This document shows positions 15,382 through 21,785 of a DNA stretch of 51,163 bases, piece by piece. Under the pieces are notes generated by a model. It had not been told where the DNA came from. It saw nothing but the letters and a program-made list of their open reading frames with translations, and searched no databases. Source of the stretch: Hyphococcus sp. (GTDB taxonomy: Bacteria; Pseudomonadota; Alphaproteobacteria; Caulobacterales; Parvularculaceae); contig JAJFGE010000035.1 in NCBI GenBank assembly GCA_021776295.1, forward strand, positions 1-51,163, read 5' to 3'. How positions within the stretch are numbered: position 1 is the stretch's first letter; each line of letters starts with the position of its first letter. The position numbers and the translations under genes are program-made.

Positions 15382-17064
15382 TCAACCGATCAGTTTCATG
15401 AAGTTTTGCTTGCGACGGAAACGCGTCTTGAGGTCGGCGACATAAGCCGCCTGTGAGGATGCGCCGCGTAATTTGCCCATCCTCGCGACAAGCCTGCAGG
15501 CGTCTTTGTAACCGGGGTTTCCGCCAGCTTTAATGAGTTCTTCGACCCGCTCAGCATAGACCGTGAGCGCTTCGCGAGGATGTGTCGCCTCGCTCACCCC
15601 GGCTAGAGATTCTTTCAATCCGCTTGACGCTCCATGTTCATGCAGGACCTTCCATGCGACGTCGAACATTTTCTCTTCCATCAGGATATGGATCAGAAGA
15701 TCAACTGGAGAATGCCAGGAAGCTGAAGAGTCTTTCGTTATCTGCTTTTTCAGAAATATGATCGCACGTTTGGCGGCGACTTTCCGTTCCAGCTTACGCA
15801 AACGCCGGTAGCATTCCATGCTTGGCGCCCGCTCGAAGGCCTGCCACAAGTGCTTGCTTGCATCCGCTTTGCGGCCGATTTTAAGCATCAGTTCGACTGT
15901 GAAAAATACCAGCCGCGCGTCCGGTCGCGCATCTTCGAAAACCCACAAGCCCTCTTCCGCGTATTTCAACGCCTCTTCTTGCCGGTCTTGCGCGAGACAG
16001 AACTCGGCGAGTTGCAGATAATTCCATGGCGATGATAAATCTTTGGCGCGCAGGGCGATACGCGCCTCCACATCGCCATCGCGTGCGGCGAAAAAGTCGA
16101 GGATCGACGCCAGCCGGTTATAGTTGGAAGAGTATTCGTAGCGCCTCTTGCCGCCGCCGGTGCGCGGCGGCAGTTCCGCCCATGCGGCGGTGGCGAGACG
16201 GCAATATTCGACGAGCCCGTCTTCTCCCAGAACATCAGTGTAACGCGCGACGGCGTTGTAGAAAGTATCATATTCCCCCTTCAGCTCGCGGGCAAAGAGA
16301 TTGCGGGCGAGCGTTACGGGATCGGGCATGGCCGCCCGGCAAGCGGCAAGGTGGATTTCCTGCGCATGATTGAGCAGCGCGCCACAATGGCCGTCGGAAT
16401 CGTCAATCTCTTCAATGGCTTTTTCGATCCGGGCGATGGCGTGCTCCGCAAGCCCGCGCGCCACACCTGCATGTCGTCCGGGGACCAGATCGGCGATGGC
16501 GTCAAGCGCCGTCGCCACGTCGACCGCCCAGCCCGGCGCACCGGAATAATCGACAAAGCCTCGTGTGCGGACGGCACTGTCAAATGCTTTGCAGAAGCGG
16601 GTTTCAATAGTCCTTTCGTCCGCATCGAGCGGGATTGCCGCCATATCCAGCCGACGAAACAGGGCCGGGTCGCATTCGGCCAATGCCACGATCATCTCGA
16701 CGAGAGTGTCAACACCTTTGGCCTTGAGGTGATCGCGGATACGCTCCATCTTGCCGCCACTCTCCGCCATTTCCTCTGTACCGCCCTCATTCGCGGCAAG
16801 GGCGGTCGCCGCCATATGCTTGCAAAAACCCCAATTGTCGAAAGCCGGACAGGAGCATTCACCGCCAATCTTCGCGCCGTCACCGGTAAGCACAGTGCGG
16901 TAATCCTCTGTGCCCTCGACTTCGGCCAGAACACGATCCTGTTCAATGGCCAGAATGTTGACCAGCCCGGCGCGAAAATATGCTTCCCCGCGCGCGAACA
17001 CCTTGTCACCGGCAAACGCCCGCAAAGCATCAGGATCGAAACGTGGTCGTTTTGCCATCTTCAT
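15382..17064 (-). CDS. SWIM zinc-finger protein (DUF6880-like)
   Basis: A 560-residue protein with an N-terminal SWIM zinc finger: C70 and C72 in GECSC, then C81 and H83 in FCKHMAA, the C-x-C-x8-C-x-H pattern. The remainder (residues 110-560) is alpha-helical and repeat-like, with phrases such as ARFAEFCLAQDRQEEALKYAE-type helices (LAEFCLAQDRQEEALKYAEEG), resembling the DUF6880 region in such proteins. SWIM domains bind DNA or proteins. The ATG at 17064 overlaps the stop of the upstream gene as ATGA, which decides the start over a longer frame to 17166. It is the last gene of a Fic / 136-aa / SWIM operon. Function is unknown. Confidence 0.8.
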   Translation of the reverse strand: MKMAKRPRFDPDALRAFAGDKVFARGEAYFRAGLVNILAIEQDRVLAEVEGTEDYRTVLTGDGAKIGGECSCPAFDNWGFCKHMAATALAANEGGTEEMAESGGKMERIRDHLKAKGVDTLVEMIVALAECDPALFRRLDMAAIPLDADERTIETRFCKAFDSAVRTRGFVDYSGAPGWAVDVATALDAIADLVPGRHAGVARGLAEHAIARIEKAIEEIDDSDGHCGALLNHAQEIHLAACRAAMPDPVTLARNLFARELKGEYDTFYNAVARYTDVLGEDGLVEYCRLATAAWAELPPRTGGGKRRYEYSSNYNRLASILDFFAARDGDVEARIALRAKDLSSPWNYLQLAEFCLAQDRQEEALKYAEEGLWVFEDARPDARLVFFTVELMLKIGRKADASKHLWQAFERAPSMECYRRLRKLERKVAAKRAIIFLKKQITKDSSASWHSPVDLLIHILMEEKMFDVAWKVLHEHGASSGLKESLAGVSEATHPREALTVYAERVEELIKAGGNPGYKDACRLVARMGKLRGASSQAAYVADLKTRFRRKQNFMKLIG

Positions 17065-17471
17065 GAAATTGGTTGTAACATTGGCTCGGTCTCTATCATT
17101 CGCAGGACTTCGTCGAGCGTGACGGCGGAATGGAGGCGCCACCATTGCCCGGTATGGCGGTGCCACATCACGTTGAAGCGGGTCTCATTGAGACATTCGT
17201 CCACATGGTCAAGGCGGGTGAAGGGAGCATCAAACTCTTCTTCATAATTTTCAGAAAAGCCCGAGCGGTAGCGGGTGACGAAACTGTATTTGTTGCCGCG
17301 CCATTTGCCGAAGATATCCACCGGATAGTTGAATTTGGTCGGACGCACTTCCGGTAGAAAACGGGGCTTGAGCACATCAGCGATGAAGCGATCACAGATT
17401 GCCGCGATGGCGGCTTTTTCCTCTTTGGTCAGGGATTTCACTCGTATCCATCTTCCTTTCTGTTTCACCAT
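17061..17471 (-). CDS. Uncharacterised 136-residue protein of the Fic-SWIM operon
   Basis: A small soluble protein beginning MVKQKGRWIRVKSLTKEEKA. It has a helix (EEKAAIAAICDRFIADVLKPRF), a strand-rich middle (KWRGNKYSFVTRYRSG) and an end FNVMWHRHTGQWWRLHSAVTL followed by an acidic helix. The order, small helix then a compact beta part ending in a Trp-rich strand, loosely recalls DUF3024, but I am not sure. It lies 11 bases after the Fic stop and overlaps the SWIM start by ATGA, so the three genes are almost certainly expressed together. Confidence 0.6.
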   Translation of the reverse strand: MVKQKGRWIRVKSLTKEEKAAIAAICDRFIADVLKPRFLPEVRPTKFNYPVDIFGKWRGNKYSFVTRYRSGFSENYEEEFDAPFTRLDHVDECLNETRFNVMWHRHTGQWWRLHSAVTLDEVLRMIETEPMLQPIS

Positions 17472-17482
17472 TAATCCGCCTT

Positions 17483-19021
17483 CTATTCAATCACTTCGTC
17501 ATAAAGCGCTTCGATCTGCCCGGCTTCGGAATTCGTCAGTGATCTGAACTCATGCTCCCGCGCTCTGTTCGACAGGCGACCGCTATTTTGGTGGAGAAAC
17601 CGGAAAAGCAGATCGACGGTCCGATCTGGCATATCGATCATGGACGTGACGCCGGTTCTGAACAGATCGTAACGCCGCAGGAATTCCGTCTCGTTCGGCA
17701 AATCCTCTTCGATGGTCTTTTGAACGCAGCCATAAAGATACTCGGCATGCGGCGTGGCGTCGAAGAAACGATAGAAGTCTGCGGTGTCATTGAGAACATG
17801 CACATTTCCGTTTTCTGTTGGCTCCCATTCAATCAGCGGCAGAAGGCGCCGGGAATAGTCCTCCAGCACGCGGCCATAGTCGTCGATCCGCTCGAGAATC
17901 GCGGCGGAGACGGGAAAAACCACACCCGGCGGATTGAAGCCGCGCCGGGCCAGCGCGTGATGGATAAGATAACGATGAATGCGGCCGTTCCCGTCTTCAA
18001 AGGGATGAACATAGACGAACCCGAACGCCAGTATGGCAGCAGCAATAACGGGATCTAGCGCTTCGGCAGGCCCATGATCAAAGGCAATCATGCCCATTGC
18101 AAGAGACGCCAGATCATCCGGCCTGGCGCTGATATGATCGGGCAACGGCATACGCGTGTCACGGTCATGCTCGCCAACAAAACCGCCTTCCTGCCTGAGC
18201 CCAAGCTTCACAAAACGGGTGTCGCCAATGACGATTTTCTGCAATCGCAGTAATTCCTCAAGATCAAGCGACCGGCGGCCCGCCTCGCCGATTGCCCTTC
18301 CCCAACGCTGAATGCGATCCTGCGGCGGTGCCTCTCCCTCAATCGCATAGCTTGATCTGGAATCCTTCAGCAGCAGAAAAGCCGCTGTCCGGGCAAGAAG
18401 ATCGCGCGGCACATTCGCGACAATCTCCCGCGCACGCTGAGGCAGATTCAATGCAGCGAATTGCTCAAGCGCTTCTGTGCGAAACACCAGAGGACAAAAT
18501 TCAGGCGTACCCGGAAGATTATCCCTGACGCGGTGGCGCGAAGAATTCCTGTTCTCAGCCGCCCATTGCCGGTCTGGATCAAGGGCGGACACATAACGCC
18601 CAGCCTCGGCGTCTGGAAGGCCGAGACGCTTCCCCGTCAACCATTCATAGAGGAACCAGATACGCCGCGCATAGCTGCCGGTCGGTTTTGCGCGCACCAG
18701 TGCTTCAATTTTATCCGACCCGACCGCACCAAACAGCCGCTTGAGCACAACAAGGTCGAGGCCTTCATATTTGAGGGCGAAGGTCAGATGTCCTTCCAGA
18801 TTTGGTTGCGGCGCATGGCGGGGCGTTAAAATCCGCCAGCCATCCTGCTCGATCATCCGGTGCCGCTCTCCGATGGCAGACAGGGTTCTGGGTAGGGGAA
18901 CGGCAAGCTCGCAGGCATCAATCAAGGCGCTGTATCCAACAGGCGTCGCCTTCTCAGGGAGGCGTCTTTCCTGAAAAACGAGCACCGGCCCTGAAAAATG
19001 TTCTGTGGTTTTCCCGTTCAT
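17483..19021 (-). CDS. Fic-domain protein (predicted AMP-transferase)
   Basis: A 512-residue Fic protein. The active-site loop HPFEDGNGR (H339-R347) is complete, so it should transfer AMP (or another nucleotide part) to a target hydroxyl. An inhibitory-helix motif of the S-x-x-x-E-G type is present upstream in the chain (S224-YAI-E228-G229), which makes it a self-inhibited class II Fic. The N-terminal 200 residues are an extra domain with FALKYEGLDLVVLKRLFGAV resembling the Fic-associated N-terminal region of large bacterial Fic proteins; the C-terminal 130 residues are helical. No antitoxin FicA-like gene is adjacent. Target and role are unknown; regulation by the 13-bp repeats upstream is likely. 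Confidence 0.9.
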   Translation of the reverse strand: MNGKTTEHFSGPVLVFQERRLPEKATPVGYSALIDACELAVPLPRTLSAIGERHRMIEQDGWRILTPRHAPQPNLEGHLTFALKYEGLDLVVLKRLFGAVGSDKIEALVRAKPTGSYARRIWFLYEWLTGKRLGLPDAEAGRYVSALDPDRQWAAENRNSSRHRVRDNLPGTPEFCPLVFRTEALEQFAALNLPQRAREIVANVPRDLLARTAAFLLLKDSRSSYAIEGEAPPQDRIQRWGRAIGEAGRRSLDLEELLRLQKIVIGDTRFVKLGLRQEGGFVGEHDRDTRMPLPDHISARPDDLASLAMGMIAFDHGPAEALDPVIAAAILAFGFVYVHPFEDGNGRIHRYLIHHALARRGFNPPGVVFPVSAAILERIDDYGRVLEDYSRRLLPLIEWEPTENGNVHVLNDTADFYRFFDATPHAEYLYGCVQKTIEEDLPNETEFLRRYDLFRTGVTSMIDMPDRTVDLLFRFLHQNSGRLSNRAREHEFRSLTNSEAGQIEALYDEVIE

Positions 19022-19039
19022 GAAAATCGACTCATTTTT

Positions 19040-19081
19040 ATGAATTTCGATATTTTTCTACTCATATCATGAATTTTGATA
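19040..19081 (-). promoter_or_regulatory. Two direct 13-bp repeats in the fic promoter
   Basis: ATGAATTTCGATA at 19040-19052 and ATGAATTTTGATA at 19069-19081 match at 12 of 13 positions and are 29 bases apart, on the same face of the helix within error. They lie 18-60 bases upstream of the fic ATG. On the - strand a TTGCTT with TGATAT 17 bases on overlaps the distal copy and could be the promoter. They look like operator sites for an unknown regulator. Confidence 0.45.
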
Positions 19082-19457
19082 CTTTCAAGCAATATTCATG
19101 TCCAATCCGCATAGGCGAATAAGTTACTTCAGTCTGTAGATTCTCCCGCCTGCTTTATCTGCAGGGATCAATAAAATGAGCACTATCTGGCTGGACTTTC
19201 GTCCAAGCCAGATTTTCCAATTCCTTCCAACATAAGCCTGAATGCGCTATCTGGCGACCGGCACAAGGTTCGATATCGCTTCACGAAGGGGAGCCACACT
19301 CCATGATGAACCCTTTCTTTCCAGTGGTTTAACGACTGTTTTAGAGCGTCGTGCTCCGCTCCCCAATTCGCCCTCGCCGGAGATTAGATTTTTCCGGCTT
19401 GTTCACGTTGGCGGGCTGGTTGCGCCATCGTGATTGGTGAGCGTTATCGGCGGTTTG
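19082..19457. other. Non-coding stretch before the integrase remnant
   Basis: Apart from the dispersed repeat at 19253-19296 this stretch shows no gene with coding signals. On the - strand the repeat extends to a short stop-terminated tail (SDSAFRLMLEGIGKSGLDE-like), consistent with a degraded gene end. Confidence 0.4.
19253..19296 (-). repeat. Dispersed repeat, copy 3 (WLPFVKRYRTLC tail)
   Basis: Shares GTTCGATAT and TTCACGAAGGGGAGCCA with copies at 8882 and 15248 but is more diverged in the rest. The - strand reads VWLPFVKRYRTLCRSPDSAF and runs on to a TAG at about 19185. The protein words are kept better than the bases, arguing that the ancestral element was coding. Confidence 0.65.
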
Positions 19458-19796
19458 TTACCGATCTCGCTCGCGGACGCATCCTTCAAAAACCTGCAAA
19501 GAAACGTGTCCAGTGATGGCTGTTGTCTGGGCCGAACTGCAGCCGGCCTCAATCAGCATGACGGATGCCGCGTTGCGCAGCCCATGGGCGGAGCAATGTC
19601 CAAGGCCGGCTTCCTGACACCATTGCTTGAAGCGATTACCGAATGATTCTCGCGATCCCCATGGTCGTCCATTTTTCTGTGTGAGGCACGTTAAGTCACC
19701 TATTTTTGTGGCGTTGATACCCGCCGCCAAGAGCGGGTGAATCGGTATTGAAACGCGCGTCCCCTTCGTGGCGACCGTCTTTTTCGGCGTGAATAC
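19458..19796 (-). pseudogene. Tyrosine recombinase (integrase) fragment
   Basis: On the - strand from about 19796: LVFTPKKTVATKGTRVSIPI, HPLLAAGINATKIGDLTCLT, GRPWGSRESFGNRFKQWC and HCSAHGLRNAASVMLIEAG, followed by ITGHVSLQ. This is the catalytic domain of a phage-type site-specific recombinase with the HGLR (H-x-L-R) box and the TGH box. The N-terminal half is missing, and after TGHVSLQ the frame runs to a stop without the nucleophile Tyr, so it is inactive. It probably marks the entry of an old integrative element that brought part of the island. Confidence 0.75.
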
Positions 19797-19837
19797 TAGA
19801 CCATCGGGCGATTAATAGGAATCGCCCGATGGTCTAG
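19796..19837. repeat. Perfect 18-bp palindrome with CTAG ends
   Basis: CTAGACCATCGGGCGATT (19796-19813), loop AATAGG, then the exact reverse complement at 19820-19837. The CTAGA...TCTAG termini match those of the palindromes at 34620 and 34816, suggesting the same class of dispersed intergenic palindrome. It cuts off the upstream end of the integrase fragment. Confidence 0.8.
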
Positions 19838-19854
19838 ATTCTTTGTTGCGCGCC

Positions 19855-19943
19855 GGTCCGCGCGCGAAGGCGCGCTAACTATAACTTGACCGCCTTCGCG
19901 GTCCGCGCGCAAAGCGCGCCAATTATGATCTGACCGCCTTCGC
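19855..19943. repeat. Two tandem 44-45-bp GC-rich units
   Basis: Unit 1 (19855-19899) and unit 2 (19900-19943) both begin GGTCCGCGCGC and end TGACCGCCTTCGC; the middles differ in a few bases and by one length change. A third, partial unit starts at 19944 with GGTCGGGTGCG. Each unit contains self-complementary GCGCG blocks that could fold. Confidence 0.7.
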
Positions 19944-19987
19944 GGTCGGGTGCGAAAAACCGGCCTCATCCTGAGCTTGCCGAAGGG

Positions 19988-20013
19988 TCCACTTTTTCGC
20001 CCGGCGCTCTAGG
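19988..20013 (+). repeat. 26-bp intergenic repeat (copy 1)
   Basis: TCCACTTTTTCGCCCGGCGC followed by TCTAGG is identical to 34899-34924. The trailing GCGCTCTAG end is typical of short repeats scattered between alphaproteobacterial genes. No function is assigned. Confidence 0.75.
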
Positions 20014-20156
20014 AAACTTGGGGCGTATCACCATGCCTTCCAGGCCGCGCACCCCAATCAGTGGCGCTGACATGAGAACTTCTCATGCAAAGTTTACAGA
20101 TGAGTCATAGTGCTGGGGAATTTTGGATGAGACGACATCCACTCAATTCAGATGAT

Positions 20157-21422
20157 TTAACGAGCGGCAAATCCCATGATAAGCGGTTCGAAATAAGCGG
20201 CGGAAGCTGTCACGGGCTCATCTTGCGGATGCCAGGACTCTAATAACGGTGTGGCAGCAAACCGACGCCCACTTGCAGCAAAAATGGCGCCAAAAACGAT
20301 GTGCTCGGCTGCTTCCAGGTCTATCGCTCTGATTGAGCCGTCCATCATCCCGCGGGCAATCATTTCCGCATATAGTGCACGCAACCGGCGCAATCGTGCA
20401 TTGATCGCTGCACGCGGTGCTTTGTCGAGCAAATGTGTGAGATTGAAACGAAGCAATGGATCAAGTTCAGTAAGATGACCTTCAAACAGCCAACGCACAG
20501 CGCGCTCTAGTTCGACTAACGCGACTGCGTCACCACGCTTGGCGGCAAGCTCTAAAGCTTCTTCAATCAGGCCGCACGTTCTTTCAAAACTTTCGATAAG
20601 AAACGTTTCCTTGTCGGCGATGTGGTAGTAGAAGGCGCCTCGAGTGACACCAAGTTCTGCGGCGATGTCATCGAGCGAGAGGTTGCGATAGCCATTACGG
20701 TTGAGATAACGAATACCCGTTCTAAGGAATGCTTCGCGTTTGAGGTTGTTTCGCGCCTCTCTGTCAAAAATTGCCGGCACCGTGTCTGAATTATTCCGCG
20801 ATATCGGCGTCACCGCGGGTCTATTCTGCGTGCCACACAGACCGTTGCGCATGAGATCGCAGAAGCCTTCGATCGCATCGTCGCGGCGTCTTTCTGGCAC
20901 CGCCTCCAGCCATGTCGGTATATACTGAATGACATTGAAGGCGAAAAAGGTGGACGCATCCACAGATTGTATTTTGACTGATCCATCATCCAACCCGTCG
21001 GCGATAAATGTTTTGAATCCATTTATCTGTGATTGATAGCGCTCCCGGATCGCATAGTGATCGTCTTCGGCAAGCCCTGAAAAATCGCTCATTAAGGCGA
21101 GCGGCGTACGATGGCCGGCAAGAACATCAGCTTGCGCTTGCAGGTGTGACCTTATAAACATGATCGCTCTCTCAAGGCCATTGCGCGCCGTCGCCGCGAT
21201 CTTCATCTCTCCCTCAGCGTAATCGCATGATTTGCGATACGCCGCCGCAAGCAGGCCCTCTTTCGATTTGAAATGATAGCTTATGCTTGTCTTGCCGACG
21301 CCAAAGGTTTCGGCAATATCCTCTAAGCGTGTATCGTAGTAGCCTTGATCATTAAATTGGCGTGTTGCTTCGACGAGAATTCTATCTCGCTTGGTCAGGG
21401 ATGTGGGCCGGGCCGTTCGCAT
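20157..21422 (-). CDS. Tandem TetR-TetR transcriptional regulator
   Basis: A 421-residue protein made of two complete TetR repressors in one chain. HTH 1 is at residues 11-57 (RILVEATRQFNDQGYYDTRL, GVGKTSISYHFKSKEGLLAA) with its ligand domain to about 200; HTH 2 is at 229-275 (REAFLRTGIRYLNRNGYRNL, GVTRGAFYYHIADKETFLIE) with a second ligand domain to the end. Single TetR proteins are about 200 residues and dimerise; this chain could act as a covalent pseudo-dimer or bind two sites. It is divergent from a TonB receptor, with a perfect palindrome between. It probably represses that receptor and the catabolic genes beyond. The linker shows no frameshift or stop, so the fusion is real in this sequence. 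Confidence 0.88.
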   Translation of the reverse strand: MRTARPTSLTKRDRILVEATRQFNDQGYYDTRLEDIAETFGVGKTSISYHFKSKEGLLAAAYRKSCDYAEGEMKIAATARNGLERAIMFIRSHLQAQADVLAGHRTPLALMSDFSGLAEDDHYAIRERYQSQINGFKTFIADGLDDGSVKIQSVDASTFFAFNVIQYIPTWLEAVPERRRDDAIEGFCDLMRNGLCGTQNRPAVTPISRNNSDTVPAIFDREARNNLKREAFLRTGIRYLNRNGYRNLSLDDIAAELGVTRGAFYYHIADKETFLIESFERTCGLIEEALELAAKRGDAVALVELERAVRWLFEGHLTELDPLLRFNLTHLLDKAPRAAINARLRRLRALYAEMIARGMMDGSIRAIDLEAAEHIVFGAIFAASGRRFAATPLLESWHPQDEPVTASAAYFEPLIMGFAAR

Positions 21423-21588
21423 GTCAGTTACTCTTTCCTTCTACGATACCCACTCTCGGCATCCTCTGCGAACATGCCGGTTTTCACACGCTTGCGTTTC
21501 TTTTTCCGTTTCAGGGGCGATTCACTTGCCATCATAACGTGAATGCATCAGCGCTTTGAAGCGAAACGGCTATCGGTGAAACACAGAG

Positions 21589-21605
21589 TGTTCAAAATTT
21601 GAACA
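21589..21605. promoter_or_regulatory. Palindromic TetR operator candidate
   Basis: TGTTCAAA-A-TTTGAACA is a perfect 8-1-8 inverted repeat, the usual size and symmetry of TetR-family operators. It lies between the divergent tetR and TonB-receptor genes, 15 bases upstream of the -35-like TTGACT, so a bound repressor would obstruct RNA polymerase. Confidence 0.55.
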
Positions 21606-21620
21606 GGATGTATTTTTTAA

Positions 21621-21648
21621 TTGACTTAGTTTTAATTTTGCTTATTGT
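21621..21648 (+). promoter_or_regulatory. Sigma-70-like promoter of the TonB receptor
   Basis: TTGACT (21621-21626), a 16-base AT-rich spacer and TATTGT (21643-21648) resemble -35 and -10 elements. The -35 is strong, the -10 moderate. It points toward the receptor at 21786. Confidence 0.45.
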
Positions 21649-21785
21649 CAAGATGTATTACGGGAGAGTTCTCTGTAAGCAACTAGAAAACATATCGACG
21701 CAGTTTCTAAATTACTGTTAAAATACAATGATTTATAAAAAACGTGATGCGTCGGGAATGGCGACAATCGGGAGGGTCTGAGTCA

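Larger units (their letters stand above)
19838..20156. other. Repeat-filled intergenic region
   Basis: This region between the integrase fragment and the double-TetR gene holds two 44-45-bp tandem units (19855-19943), a 26-bp sequence shared with 34899 (19988-20013) and a perfect small palindrome CATGAGAA-C-TTCTCATG at 20071-20087. I see no coding sequence. Confidence 0.6.
21423..21785. other. Divergent intergenic region, tetR-TonB receptor
   Basis: AT-rich in its second half. It holds a palindromic operator-like site at 21589-21605 and a promoter-like pair at 21621-21648. A long untranslated leader of about 130 bases would precede the TonB receptor. No other gene is seen. Confidence 0.5.

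Noticed and set aside
16351-17247. 298-codon + strand ORF opposite the SWIM gene
   Set aside because: It lies wholly antisense to a gene with a clear zinc finger and a coupled start; no recognisable domain.
19855-19943. Tandem 44-45-bp units as a possible CRISPR array
   Set aside because: Only two full units, the repeats abut without unique spacers, and no cas gene is nearby.
20071-20087. CATGAGAA-C-TTCTCATG palindrome as an operator
   Set aside because: It lies downstream of the double-TetR gene with no start codon near on either strand, so no regulatory role can be argued.
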